This document shows, in pieces, positions 24,623-33,324 of a stretch of DNA of 64,000 nt. Both the position numbers and the translations under genes were made by a program. The DNA lies in NCBI GenBank assembly GCA_015069415.1, contig SVIQ01000002.1:62001-126000 (forward strand), written 5' to 3'. The first letter of the stretch is position 1. Each line of letters starts with the position of its first letter. The notes below the pieces were generated by a model. That model did no database searches. It saw nothing but the letters and a program-made list of their open reading frames with translations, and was not told the origin of the DNA. The DNA comes from Clostridiales bacterium (lineage in GTDB: Bacteria > Bacillota > Clostridia > Christensenellales > UBA1242).

Positions 24623-25183
24623 ATGGCTATTGAAGATAAGAATATTGACACAGTTCCAAAGTGGTACGTACTTCACGTGTTTTCTGGTTATGAAAATATT
24701 GCAAAACAAAATTTAGAAATAACAGTAGACAAGTATGATTTACAAAATCGTATTTTCCAAATTGTTATTCCTATGGAAGATGTTTTGGAAGAAAAACGTG
24801 GAAAGAAAGTTCTTGTTCCTAAGAAAACTATGCCTGGTTACATTTTGGTAAAAATGCTTTACGGTGATGACATTTGGCATGCTGTAACTCGTACTCAATA
24901 TGTTACTGGTTTCGTAGGTCCTAAAGGTCGTCCTGTTTGTATTACAGACGAAGAAGCAAGACGTCTTGGCGTTGACGGAGGAATTACTTCTGAAGCTAAG
25001 TTCGAACTTACTGTTAAAGTTGGAGATATGGTTGAAATTATCGACGGATCACTTGCTAACTTTGTTGGAGTTGTTAAATCTGTTGACGAAGAAAACCAAA
25101 GACTTACTTGTATGGTTGAGATGTTCGGTCGTGAAAGCGAAGTGGAACTTGGGTTTAATCAAGTGCGCGTTAGCAACAACTAG
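24623..25183 (+). CDS. nusG: Transcription elongation and antitermination factor NusG
   Basis: 186 residues. The NGN domain begins KWYVLHVFSGYENIAKQNLE, with MPGYILVKM and VTGFVGPKGRPVCI. The C-terminal KOW domain contains VGDMVEIIDGSLANFVGVVKS. NusG binds RNA polymerase and couples it to Rho or ribosomes. The rplK promoter begins at once after its stop. Confidence 0.97.
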   Translation: MAIEDKNIDTVPKWYVLHVFSGYENIAKQNLEITVDKYDLQNRIFQIVIPMEDVLEEKRGKKVLVPKKTMPGYILVKMLYGDDIWHAVTRTQYVTGFVGPKGRPVCITDEEARRLGVDGGITSEAKFELTVKVGDMVEIIDGSLANFVGVVKSVDEENQRLTCMVEMFGRESEVELGFNQVRVSNN

Positions 25184-25212
25184 TTGACAAAATTCAAATT
25201 TTGTGTTAGATT
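25184..25212 (+). promoter_or_regulatory. rplKA promoter
   Basis: TTGACA (25184-25189) directly after the nusG stop codon, 17 bp, TAGATT (25207-25212). Confidence 0.78.
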
Positions 25213-25218
25213 AGAAAA

Positions 25219-25499
25219 GGAAACTCATCAGCCTTTAAAGAGAGGGTAAACTTTTGTGGGAGAGTTATCAATAATACCACACCATAGAATGGTAAATTAT
25301 ATGTTGTTCGTAAACTCGCAAACATATAATTCATCTATTTGTCTTATTTGTTGGAATATATGTCAACACACTGCGTGTGTAAGCAAATAATTCCTCAAAT
25401 GTAGCTTCAAGTAAACTTGAATTCAAATTGAATGAATTATTTGAGCGGGCTTTCGCTTTTAACATATATTTTCCAAAATTAAGAAAAAGGAGAAAAATT
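25219..25499 (+). ncRNA. Long structured leader of rplK-rplA
   Basis: About 280 nt without a gene. Three helical regions are visible. ATTATATGTT (about 25296) pairs with AACATATAAT (to about 25330). TTATTTG pairs with CAAATAA (about 25345-25391) and encloses ACACAC-TGC-GTGTGT. CTCAAAT pairs with ATTTGAG (about 25395-25444) and encloses TTCAAG-TAAA-CTTGAA. A small GCG-GGCTTT-CGC hairpin with TTTT (about 25444-25458) resembles an attenuator. L1 or L11 autoregulation is the natural guess; I could not match it to a named family. Confidence 0.55.
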
Positions 25500-25937
25500 A
25501 TGGCAAAGAAAGTTAAAGCAGAAGTTAAAATTCAATTGCCAGCTGGTAAAGCTACTTCTGGTCCTAAGACTGGTTCTTCTCTTGGACCTCACGGTATCAA
25601 TATTTCAGCTTTCATTAAAGAATTTAACGAAAAAACTGCAAAACAAGAAGGATTTGACATCCCTTGTATCATTACTATTTATGAAGACAGAAGTTTCACA
25701 TTTGTCTTAAAGGCTCCGCCTGCTGCAGACCTTATCAAAAAAGAAGCAGGAATCGAGAAGGGTTCAGACAAGTCTCGTAACAAAGTTGGAAAATTAACAG
25801 TCGATCAACTTAGAAAAATTGCAGAAATGAAAATGCAAGATTTGACAGCTGCAAACATTGAAGCTGCTATGAGCGTTATCGCTGGTACAGCTAGAAGCAT
25901 GGGCGTAAGCGTGGAGGGTTACAATGAGAAGAAGTAA
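25500..25937 (+). CDS. rplK: 50S ribosomal protein L11
   Basis: 145 residues from ATG 25500, with the Shine-Dalgarno AAAGGAG. The upstream frame from 25428 lies in the leader. [20 protein letters not shown] is followed by [18 protein letters not shown], the proline-rich binding site for release factors and thiostrepton. The RNA-binding C-terminal domain ends in [12 protein letters not shown]. The end overlaps rplA by 14 bp. Confidence 0.97.
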   Translation: MAKKVKAEVKIQLPAGKATSGPKTGSSLGPHGINISAFIKEFNEKTAKQEGFDIPCIITIYEDRSFTFVLKAPPAADLIKKEAGIEKGSDKSRNKVGKLTVDQLRKIAEMKMQDLTAANIEAAMSVIAGTARSMGVSVEGYNEKK

Positions 25938-26613
25938 AAATTACATTGAGAGCGAAAAACTCATTGACAAAACTTTAAGCTACTCAGCTAAAGAAGCAAT
26001 GGATTTAGTTGTTAAAACTGGTAAAGCAAAATTCGACGAAACAGTTGAATTGCACGTTAAACTAGGTGTTGATGGACGTAACGCAGACCAACAAGTTCGT
26101 GGTGTTGTTGTTCTTCCTGAAGGAACTGGTAAGACAGTTAAAGTTTTAGTTATTGCTAAAGGTGACAAGGCAGAAGAAGCTCGTAAAGCTGGTGCTGACA
26201 TTGTTGGTGACGATGATGTTGTTGCTAAAATTATGGGCGGATGGTTAGATTTCGACGTTTGTATCACTACTCCAGATATGATGGGTGTGCTTGGACGTTG
26301 TGCTCGTATCCTTGGACCTAAAGGCTTAATGCCAAACCCTAAGAGTGGTACTGTTACTATGGACGTAACAAAGGCTATCAACGACGTTAAGGCTGGTAAA
26401 GTTGAATACCGTCTTGACAAACAAAACATTGTTCACGTTCGCGTTGGTAAAGTAAGCTTCGGAGCAGAAAGATTGCTTACAAACTTAACAGCTGTTATGG
26501 ATGCTATCGTTAAAGCAAAACCAGCTGCTGCTAAAGGTACTTACTTAAAATCTACTTACGTTACTACTACTATGGGACCAAGTATTAAATTTAATTACAG
26601 CGATGTAAAATAA
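25924..26613 (+). CDS. rplA: 50S ribosomal protein L1
   Basis: 229 residues, normal length. It starts inside the end of rplK with its own GGAGG. The core motifs are [52 protein letters not shown] and [16 protein letters not shown]. It binds the mobile stalk of 23S rRNA and in other bacteria represses the rplKA mRNA. A terminator follows, so rplJL are not in this unit. Confidence 0.97.
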   Translation: MRRSKNYIESEKLIDKTLSYSAKEAMDLVVKTGKAKFDETVELHVKLGVDGRNADQQVRGVVVLPEGTGKTVKVLVIAKGDKAEEARKAGADIVGDDDVVAKIMGGWLDFDVCITTPDMMGVLGRCARILGPKGLMPNPKSGTVTMDVTKAINDVKAGKVEYRLDKQNIVHVRVGKVSFGAERLLTNLTAVMDAIVKAKPAAAKGTYLKSTYVTTTMGPSIKFNYSDVK

Positions 26614-26615
26614 TT

Positions 26616-26642
26616 AGAAGTGGCTTTTCGCCACTTTTTTAT
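26616..26642 (+). terminator. Terminator after rplA
   Basis: AAGTGGC (26618-26624) with GCCACTT (26630-26636) and a T-run. Confidence 0.88.
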
Positions 26643-26695
26643 TTTTTTAACAACAAACTTGATTTTTAGCAATGCAAATAAATAACTTTATTTAG

Positions 26696-26724
26696 TTTAC
26701 TTTTTTAAAAGTAAATGTTATAAT
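26696..26724 (+). promoter_or_regulatory. Promoter with built-in palindrome before the transglutaminase-like gene
   Basis: TTTACT (26696-26701), 17 bp, TATAAT (26719-26724) with extended TGT. A 20-bp near-perfect palindrome (TTTACTTTTT then TAAAAGTAAA, 26696-26715) covers the -35 and spacer. Likely repressor site; the regulator is unknown. Confidence 0.6.
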
Positions 26725-26760
26725 AAGTTTTACATATATTACTTTAAGGAAAAATTGATA

Positions 26761-27489
26761 GTGCAAGACGTAGAAAATTACATTAAACATTTTATTGAAA
26801 AACAAGATAGATGTAGAAGTTCGGTTATTCTACCTAGAGATATAAAATATTATGATCTCTTCATTTTACCGAGTCAACATTGCTTCAATGAAACAAAGGG
26901 TTCGACGTCGTTTCGTATGGACGATTTGGCAGCGTATGAAGAGTTTTTTACAAGATTTTATGACCGAAAAACACGAGATGGTTTAGACTTGATGATGTCT
27001 GTTCATGTATATTTAAATCAATATTTTGGTTATGATGTAGATGAAGATGAAAGAGATTTTGTTAATTCAAGGTCAAAAGAGTATTCTATACGCGATTATA
27101 TGTCTGAAAACTGTGCAACATCTTTCGAGAGAAGTTACTTGGCACATAATTTGTTGTGCTTGGCAGGATGCGATTCTTGTGTACTCTTTGTTGAAAAAGA
27201 AGTTGAAGGCAAAAAAACGCCTCATGCTTTAGTTTCTATTAAATTAAAAAATGGCTATTTAATAATGGATCCTGTTGAATATTTAACATATACTCATCAT
27301 AATTTCGTATATAGATTCCCAGTAATTGAATTTGTAAAGTCAAGAGAAGTGGACTCATTCTTTACGGGCTATGGAGAAATCGGGGCTACAAATACAACTT
27401 TGAGACGGGTATGTAAAGAGGCATGCTTAATTAATGTTCCGGAGGTATATTATAGTTTGCCGGGGAAAAGAAAATCTTACGAAATTTAA
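26761..27489 (+). CDS. Transglutaminase-like cysteine protein
   Basis: 242 residues from GTG 26761, placed 10 nt after AAGGA; TTG at 26755 is an alternative. The order of a candidate Cys (ENCATSFERSYLAHNLLCLAG), His (KKTPHALVSIKLKNG) and Asp (LIMDPVEYL) matches the catalytic triad of transglutaminase-like or papain-type domains. No signal peptide is seen, so it is probably cytosolic. The final 60 residues are not recognised. Function is unknown. Confidence 0.6.
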   Translation: MQDVENYIKHFIEKQDRCRSSVILPRDIKYYDLFILPSQHCFNETKGSTSFRMDDLAAYEEFFTRFYDRKTRDGLDLMMSVHVYLNQYFGYDVDEDERDFVNSRSKEYSIRDYMSENCATSFERSYLAHNLLCLAGCDSCVLFVEKEVEGKKTPHALVSIKLKNGYLIMDPVEYLTYTHHNFVYRFPVIEFVKSREVDSFFTGYGEIGATNTTLRRVCKEACLINVPEVYYSLPGKRKSYEI

Positions 27490-27518
27490 AAAATTCACAG
27501 TTTTGTGAATTTTTTTAT
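27488..27518 (+). terminator. Terminator after the transglutaminase-like gene
   Basis: AAATTCAC (27491-27498) with GTGAATTT (27505-27512) and seven T. Confidence 0.8.
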
Positions 27519-27786
27519 ACAATAAAAAATCAATTTGTGAATTATATTTTATTAATATTTTATTTTTTTAAAATTTAATTAAAATTTATTAATAAAATAT
27601 GTTTTTAATTTAAAATTATAAATTATTTTAATTTTGTTTAAAAATTTAAATAAAATTAAGTTTATATTATTACATAATATAAAAATTGAATTGCAAAATA
27701 ATAAATTTATGATATAAATTTTTAAATAATACAATTTTCTTTACAAAATTAAAAAAAAATGATAACATAAAAACAAGGAGTTAATT
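27519..27786. other. Very AT-rich intergenic region
   Basis: Roughly 270 bp made almost only of A and T (about nine tenths), with many TTTATTAATATTTTA-like runs. No gene or RNA structure is convincing. No clear dut promoter is visible; TTTACA at 27740 with GATAAC at 27761 is a weak possibility at 15 bp. Confidence 0.6.
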
Positions 27787-28221
27787 ATGTTAGAAATTAA
27801 AGTTAAATATTTTTCAGATGTTGAACCAATTCAATTTATTGAAGGAAAGAAAAGCGATTGGTATGATCTTCGCTCTGCGGAAGAAGTTGAAATGAAAGCG
27901 GGTGACTTTAGATTAATAAAATTAGGTGTTGGAATGATTTTACCAGAAGGATATGAGGCTCATGTGGCACCGCGTTCTGGAACGTTTAAAAATTTTGGAA
28001 TTATTCAAGCAAATAGTGTTGCTGTAATAGATGGAAGTTATTGTGGAGATAATGATCAATGGTTGTATCCTGCGATTGCATTGAGAGATACAGTGATTCA
28101 TAAAAACGATAGAATTTGTCAATTTAGAATTATCGAAAATCAACCTCCTGTAAATTTCGTAAAAGTTGAACATTTAAAAGATAAAGATAGAGGCGGATTC
28201 GGAAGTACTGGAAAAAATTAG
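27787..28221 (+). CDS. dut: dUTP diphosphatase (trimeric type)
   Basis: 144 residues. All five trimeric dUTPase motifs are visible: [12 protein letters not shown] (motif 1, with Trp-Tyr where most have Gly-Tyr), [12 protein letters not shown] (2), [16 protein letters not shown] (3, with the catalytic Asp), [16 protein letters not shown] (4) and the C-terminal GGFGSTG (5). It converts dUTP to dUMP and keeps uracil out of DNA. The motif 3 variant ending CGDNDQW is the form common in Bacillota and their phages. gpsA starts 9 bp later. Confidence 0.95.
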   Translation: MLEIKVKYFSDVEPIQFIEGKKSDWYDLRSAEEVEMKAGDFRLIKLGVGMILPEGYEAHVAPRSGTFKNFGIIQANSVAVIDGSYCGDNDQWLYPAIALRDTVIHKNDRICQFRIIENQPPVNFVKVEHLKDKDRGGFGSTGKN

Positions 28222-28230
28222 GAGTTGGAA

Positions 28231-29229
28231 ATGAATGTTTGTATTTTAGGTGCTGGAAGTTGGGGTAGTGGACTTGCTAGAATTCTTGGAGATAATGGAA
28301 ATGATGTAATGATGTTTGACAGAGATGAAAATATCATTAATGAGATTAATACTTTTCACACAAACAAAGATAAATTGCCCGTTGGAGCACTGCCAACAAA
28401 TGTAAAAGCGACAACAGACATTAAAGTTGCTTTAAATTTTGCGGAAGTTGTTGTTATTTGTGTTCCAACAAAGGTTTTAAGGCTTGTTTTAAAGAGTGTA
28501 AATGAAAATTTGACAAGTCCTAAGCTTTTTGTAAACGCTTCAAAAGGATTAGAGCCAAATACATTTAAAAGAGTTTCTGAAATAGTTTACGAAGAAATAG
28601 CAAATGAAAACGTAAAAGGGTTTGTTGCTCTTACTGGTCCAAGTCATGCTGAAGAAGTAATAAGACAAATGTTAACAACCGTATGTTCTGTTAGTGAAAA
28701 TGAAGAACATGCAATCCTTGTTCAAAAATTGTTTAATAACAGTGATTACTTTAGAGTGTACACTGGAAATGATTTAGCTGGTTCTGAAATTTGTGGTGCT
28801 ATTAAAAATATTTATGCAATAGCATCTGGAATGCTTGAAGGCTTAGGGTTTGGAGACAATGCAAAAGCGGGACTCATAACTAGAGCGTTAATTGAATTTA
28901 AAAAAATTATTTTAGCATTAGGGGGAGATGAGTCGACTGTTTATGGTCTCACTGGAGTTGGAGATTTAATTGTAACAGCAACTTCTCATCATTCTAGAAA
29001 TTTCCAAGCAGGAATGAAGCTTGCACAAAATCATGATTTGCAAGAAACAATTTCTTCTATGACTATGGTTGTAGAAGGTGCAAGAACTTGTGAAGCGGTT
29101 TATCAGGCTTGCAAAAAGTTTAATTTAGATTGTCCTATAATTGACGCTGTTTACAATGTGATTTATCTTCATCAAGATGTAAATGAGGCAATTAAAAATT
29201 TAATGACTAGAAATTTAAAACATGAATAA
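28231..29229 (+). CDS. gpsA: Glycerol-3-phosphate dehydrogenase (NAD(P)+)
   Basis: 332 residues from ATG 28231, 6 nt after a GGAG that overlaps the dut stop; an in-frame TTG at 28225 lies too close. The Rossmann motif is CILGAGSWGSGLARIL. NASKGLEPNTF, LTGPSHAEEV, the catalytic Lys region GAIKNIYAIASGML and TGVGDLIVTATSHHSRNFQAG (read in parts) are all present. It makes sn-glycerol-3-phosphate for phospholipids. In an operon with dut. Confidence 0.95.
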   Translation: MNVCILGAGSWGSGLARILGDNGNDVMMFDRDENIINEINTFHTNKDKLPVGALPTNVKATTDIKVALNFAEVVVICVPTKVLRLVLKSVNENLTSPKLFVNASKGLEPNTFKRVSEIVYEEIANENVKGFVALTGPSHAEEVIRQMLTTVCSVSENEEHAILVQKLFNNSDYFRVYTGNDLAGSEICGAIKNIYAIASGMLEGLGFGDNAKAGLITRALIEFKKIILALGGDESTVYGLTGVGDLIVTATSHHSRNFQAGMKLAQNHDLQETISSMTMVVEGARTCEAVYQACKKFNLDCPIIDAVYNVIYLHQDVNEAIKNLMTRNLKHE

Positions 29230-29238
29230 AAAAATAAA

Positions 29239-29276
29239 ATATAGTGAAAAATTAATTAAATTTCACTATTTTTTTA
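29239..29276 (+). terminator. Terminator after gpsA
   Basis: ATAGTGAAA (29241-29249) with TTTCACTAT (29261-29269) and a T-run. Confidence 0.8.
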
Positions 29277-29323
29277 TAAATAATTAATAATTTTATTAAA
29301 TTTTATAATTATTTTTTATAAAA

Positions 29324-29353
29324 ACAAAAAAATCACCATATAGGTGATTTTTA
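29324..29353 (-). terminator. Terminator of the dnaD-dnaI operon
   Basis: AATCACC/GGTGATT stem with T-runs on both strands. On the minus strand it overlaps the dnaI stop codon. Confidence 0.8.
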
Positions 29354-30256
29354 AATTCTTTTATCTTTTGAAGATAAACATAAATTTAATGTTAAATTTT
29401 TGTTTGCAAGACGACTAAAAATTCGTTCGTCGTAACGTGACAAAATGTTTTCTAAAGATAAATTTGTAGTAATAAATGTAGGTAGATTTTTATTTTGTCT
29501 GGTGTTAATTAAATTGTATAAATACTCTTTAGTAATATTTTTTAACACTGGTTCTGTTCCTAAATCGTCAATGAATAAAACTTCGGCATTCATTAAATCA
29601 GAAAAGTCATAAGATTTTCCAATATGATACATTCTGGCAAGTTCATTAAATTCGAAAGCTGTTTTGTAAGTAACTGCAACGCTTTTCTTCATTAATTCGT
29701 TTGCAACACATTCCATTAGGAAAGTTTTTCCGCTTCCAGATCCACCCATAATGTTTACATTAATTTTTGTTACTTGCGGAAATTTTTCACACCAAGACTT
29801 AATTAATGTGTAAACTTTTTTGTCTTCTTCTGTTAAAATTTCATCGTTTGAATTTTCAAAACTTTTAAAAACATTTTGACTGCTTGTAGTAATTGAAATT
29901 TTACGATTTAATTCTTTTTGCAAACATTTACAAATTTTTCCGTCGTTAACTCCGGTGTCATTGCAAATTTTGCAATCAAATTTTGGATAGAGTAAAGACT
30001 TGTCTAAATTGTTTTTAATCATATATCCGTCGATTTTTTTCGTTAAATCGTCAATTTCTTGTTTTAAATTTTCACAATCTTCATAAAGTCTTTTTCTTAA
30101 ATATGTAATGTTTTTTTGAGTTAAGTTTGAGTAAAGATTGTCAAATTCTGGATCTTTTCTAAGAGATGAAATGAACTCTTCGCATTCTTCCTGTGCATGA
30201 ATTCGCTTGAGCATAAAGTTTTGTCTGATTTCTGCAATTAATTTTTGCTTGTTCAT
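29351..30256 (-). CDS. dnaI: Helicase loader, DnaC/DnaI-type AAA+ ATPase
   Basis: 301 residues from ATG 30256, with the Shine-Dalgarno GGAGGTG. The N-terminal helical domain is followed by a zinc-binding patch (CKICNDTG, then GKICKCLQ, about residues 94-112). The AAA+ core has Walker A MGGSGSGKTFLM (about 180) and Walker B VLFIDDLGTEP (about 240), then ITTNLSLENI. It loads the replicative helicase at origins or stalled forks. It lies 1 bp after the dnaD-like gene, matching the DnaB-DnaI pair of Bacillus. Confidence 0.9.
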   Translation of the reverse strand: MNKQKLIAEIRQNFMLKRIHAQEECEEFISSLRKDPEFDNLYSNLTQKNITYLRKRLYEDCENLKQEIDDLTKKIDGYMIKNNLDKSLLYPKFDCKICNDTGVNDGKICKCLQKELNRKISITTSSQNVFKSFENSNDEILTEEDKKVYTLIKSWCEKFPQVTKINVNIMGGSGSGKTFLMECVANELMKKSVAVTYKTAFEFNELARMYHIGKSYDFSDLMNAEVLFIDDLGTEPVLKNITKEYLYNLINTRQNKNLPTFITTNLSLENILSRYDERIFSRLANKNLTLNLCLSSKDKRI

Positions 30257-30257
30257 A

Positions 30258-31694
30258 CTACACCTCCACTTCATCTAAGTTTGTGAGTAAACTTGAGATT
30301 TGTTCTTTTGTGTAATTATTGTGGATAAATGTAGAACTGTTTTCGCATTCAACTTTTACAGATTTTGCTTGTTCTAGTGTTTTTATGTTAGAGCCGTTCC
30401 AGTTAGATAAAATTTTGTTTAAATACATTATTGCATTTGTTTTGTCTTTGCTTAAACTGGCTCCATATAAAATTACCTCGTGAGAAAATCCCCAACTGTC
30501 TGTCCATGTGGAATAGAAGTTTCTGTCGAAGTTGTTTACATTTCTTGTTAAACCTAAAGAGACTAGGACTTCTTTAATTTTTGTGTCAATTGCAAGATTG
30601 TCGTTTAAATATTGTAAATATGAATTCAAGTTTACAATACCTAATTTAAACAATTTGTTCAAAATGTTGTTATAACCCTCAAGCGTTCTGATGCTTGATT
30701 TGTAACAATTGTCGGCAACTGTTTTTAACATTTCTAAGTCAAAGCCCATATTGAGCCAAGGAACTATGTAAGTGTCTATTTCTTTAGTTAGATCTTCGTA
30801 GAACAATCCGAGTTCTTTGTTGATTGCAATAGCAACTGAAGTTAGATTTTCTTTTTCATTTTCGTAGTTTTCAATTTCTTGAACACTCATAAGTTTCATT
30901 TCGAAATATTTTGTTAAAAATTCATCTAAAATATTGACATCTAAACGACGTTTTTTGTTTTTTAGGAGTTTAACAACGAATATGATAACATTTAAATCGA
31001 AACCATAAGATTTAAGCCATTTATTGAGAAGGTCTTTGTCTTCAATTTGGACTTTTCTTTTAGTTCCCATGCTAGATAAAATCAAACTCATTTGGTCGTC
31101 AATAACTCCAAGTTCATTGATTTTTTCTTCAACTTGTTCGAGAGTGTGAATTCCCTCTCGTTCCCAGTCTTTTGCGACAGTGATGACATAACTAGGGCTA
31201 AGGTTAAAACCTTTAAAATCAATGCAATACTTAATAATAGCAAGAAGTGCATTTTCTGCAATGTGTCTTTTTTCGATAAGATTGTAAAATTCAGCATACT
31301 CATTCGGCATAATCATGCGATTTTGGAATAATTCTTGAGCTTGAATGTTGAAATCAGTGTACTTATCCACCATATATTTTTTAACACTTCCAGCACTTGC
31401 GTGGATAGGAAGATAACGAACTTCAATTGGATCGGTTGACAACACTTGCACAAGTCCTATGTCTTCCCAGTACTTAAACAAAGAAATAACATCGTCTTCA
31501 CAAACTTTAAGTGTTGAGGCAAAATATTCCAAGGTGTTTTCATTGTCGTCTGCATTATTGCATTTTAGTAGTCCTAAAATGTAGGCTTTTACGCATAAAT
31601 CTGGTGCGGTCGGCAAAAAATCAGTGATAAACGCGTTATCTATAGCTGTTTTATTGCTTTTTGCCATGGTTGGACTGAATTTACAAAATGTCAT
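30258..31694 (-). CDS. DnaD/DnaB-family replication initiation protein
   Basis: 478 residues. The N-terminal winged-helix region (LCVKAYILGLLKC, then YFASTLKVCEDDVISLFKYWEDIGLV) is typical of DnaD/DnaB. Two or three DnaD-type helical repeats follow: AENALLAIIKYCIDFKGFNL, LEMLKTVADNCYKSSIRTLEGYN, and HEVILYGASLSKDKTNAIMYLNKIL. In Bacillus such proteins remodel DNA and recruit the helicase-DnaI complex. TATTAT (31701-31706) ends 6 nt before the ATG. An AAGG lies in that gap but too close to act, so the mRNA is probably leaderless. Confidence 0.85.
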   Translation of the reverse strand: MTFCKFSPTMAKSNKTAIDNAFITDFLPTAPDLCVKAYILGLLKCNNADDNENTLEYFASTLKVCEDDVISLFKYWEDIGLVQVLSTDPIEVRYLPIHASAGSVKKYMVDKYTDFNIQAQELFQNRMIMPNEYAEFYNLIEKRHIAENALLAIIKYCIDFKGFNLSPSYVITVAKDWEREGIHTLEQVEEKINELGVIDDQMSLILSSMGTKRKVQIEDKDLLNKWLKSYGFDLNVIIFVVKLLKNKKRRLDVNILDEFLTKYFEMKLMSVQEIENYENEKENLTSVAIAINKELGLFYEDLTKEIDTYIVPWLNMGFDLEMLKTVADNCYKSSIRTLEGYNNILNKLFKLGIVNLNSYLQYLNDNLAIDTKIKEVLVSLGLTRNVNNFDRNFYSTWTDSWGFSHEVILYGASLSKDKTNAIMYLNKILSNWNGSNIKTLEQAKSVKVECENSSTFIHNNYTKEQISSLLTNLDEVEV

Positions 31695-31700
31695 ACCTTG

Positions 31701-31729
31701 ATAATACCATAAAAATTTTTAAATGTAAA
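31701..31729 (-). promoter_or_regulatory. dnaD-dnaI promoter, leaderless geometry
   Basis: Minus-strand TTTACA (31724-31729), 17 bp, TATTAT (31701-31706) with extended TGG; 6 nt to the ATG. Confidence 0.78.
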
Positions 31730-31795
31730 TAAGAATTAAAATTTTAATTACAAATTTGTCCGAATAATTTTTTTGTGAAAGTAATATTATGAAAC

Positions 31796-33274
31796 ATGAA
31801 GAAAAAGATTTTATGTTTAGTGTTAGTTTTTTGCTTTAGTTTTACTTTTGTTGCTTGTAAGAAAAAGGACAACCTAGAAAAACAGGCAGAAAATTTGACT
31901 AGTTATGAAATTAGTGTGGATTTAAACGTAGAAACAAAGACAGCGACTGCGTCTCAAACTGTTTATTACGTAAATTCTAGTGAAGATGCTTTAAAACAAA
32001 TAAAATTTCATTTATATCCTAACTTTTTTGAAGAAGGTTTTTTAGATTATGTTGTTCCTCACAACAAGCTTAATGAGGCATACAAAAATGGAATTAATTA
32101 TGGCAATTTTGATGTGTCGCAAGTAAAAGTCAACAAAGAAAATAGTCAAATTAATTACGAAGGAGAGGCGGAAGGTATTTTATGTGTTAATTTAAACAAT
32201 GCACTACTGCCTGAAGATGTAGTTCAAATTGATATTGATTTTTCTTTTACTCTTCCAAATTGTGAGCATAGATACGGTTATGGAAATGACACAATAAACT
32301 TAGCAAATTTTTATCCTGTAGCATGTGTTTATGAAAATGGGGCATTTGAAACGTCCCCATATCATTCAAACGGAGACCCTTTCTATTCTGAAATTGCAAA
32401 TTACAAAGTTGACATAACACTTAATAAAAAATATGTTGTCGCTAGTTGTGGAGAAAAGCTTAATGAGGAAGGTGTAAACGATAATAAAACAGTTACATAT
32501 CAAGCTAATGTTGTAAGAGATTTTGCAATGGTAATTAGTGACAAATTTAGCATTATAAATGAAAAAGTTGGAGGAACTGAAGTAAACTATTACTATTACA
32601 AGGATAATTATCCAGAATCAAGTTTAAAGGCTGGTGTTGACGCTGTTAAAACTTTTAGCGATTTTTATGGAGAATATCCTTACAAAACACTTGCAATATG
32701 TCAAAACGATTTTGTTTACGGTGGAATGGAGTATCCAACTCTTATTATGATTAGTGATGACATTGAAGATGCGGACGACTACAAAAATGTAATTATTCAT
32801 GAGACGGCTCATCAATGGTGGTATGGAATGGTGGGAAATAATGAGTTTGTATACCCATGGCTAGATGAGTCAATAACAGAATTTTCCACACTTTTATTTT
32901 ACAAACACAATGATGGTTATAACTTAACTTATGATGAAATGATTAAGGCTTTGAAATCAAATTATCATTTATTTTACACAGTTTACAGTGATGTGTTGGG
33001 AACACTTGACACAAGTATGCGCGCGGTAAATGAATATCAAACCGAGCCGGAGTATGTTTATGCGACATATGTAAAAGGCGTTTTAATGTACGATTCGTTA
33101 TATGATTTGGTTGGTGAAAAGAAATTTTTAGCAAGCTTAAAGGATTATTTTAACGAAAATAAATTTAAAATCGCAACACCGGATGATTTGTACAACGCTT
33201 TTAGCAAAAATTGTGACAAAGAGGTTTCAAAATTCTTCTCTTCGTGGGTTGATGGAAAAGTAATTATTAGATAA
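31796..33274 (+). CDS. M1-family metallopeptidase lipoprotein
   Basis: 492 residues. Signal peptide with lipobox TFVAC (Cys21), so it is membrane-anchored outside the cell. The beta-rich N-terminal domain precedes the thermolysin-like domain. GGMEYPTLI (substrate-binding GxMEN-like) is near residue 309, the zinc motif HETAH is at 335-339, and the third ligand Glu358 lies in WLDESITEF after an 18-residue gap, as in M1 aminopeptidases. Short for the family because it lacks the C-terminal helical domain. No Shine-Dalgarno; a TATTAT ends 5 nt before the ATG, but no -35 is clear. Confidence 0.88.
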   Translation: MKKKILCLVLVFCFSFTFVACKKKDNLEKQAENLTSYEISVDLNVETKTATASQTVYYVNSSEDALKQIKFHLYPNFFEEGFLDYVVPHNKLNEAYKNGINYGNFDVSQVKVNKENSQINYEGEAEGILCVNLNNALLPEDVVQIDIDFSFTLPNCEHRYGYGNDTINLANFYPVACVYENGAFETSPYHSNGDPFYSEIANYKVDITLNKKYVVASCGEKLNEEGVNDNKTVTYQANVVRDFAMVISDKFSIINEKVGGTEVNYYYYKDNYPESSLKAGVDAVKTFSDFYGEYPYKTLAICQNDFVYGGMEYPTLIMISDDIEDADDYKNVIIHETAHQWWYGMVGNNEFVYPWLDESITEFSTLLFYKHNDGYNLTYDEMIKALKSNYHLFYTVYSDVLGTLDTSMRAVNEYQTEPEYVYATYVKGVLMYDSLYDLVGEKKFLASLKDYFNENKFKIATPDDLYNAFSKNCDKEVSKFFSSWVDGKVIIR

Positions 33275-33287
33275 TTATTAAATTTGT

Positions 33288-33316
33288 TTGTAAAAGTTTG
33301 TTTAATTGTTTATAAT
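33288..33316 (+). promoter_or_regulatory. Possible promoter of the ABC exporter operon
   Basis: TTGTAA (33288-33293), 17 bp, TATAAT (33311-33316); 8 nt to the ATG. Confidence 0.5.
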
Positions 33317-33324
33317 TATTACTA

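Noticed and set aside
25980-26429. 149-codon minus-strand frame opposite rplA
   Set aside because: Mirror of rplA codon bias; its translation is Ser/Pro/Thr-rich and lacks a start signal.
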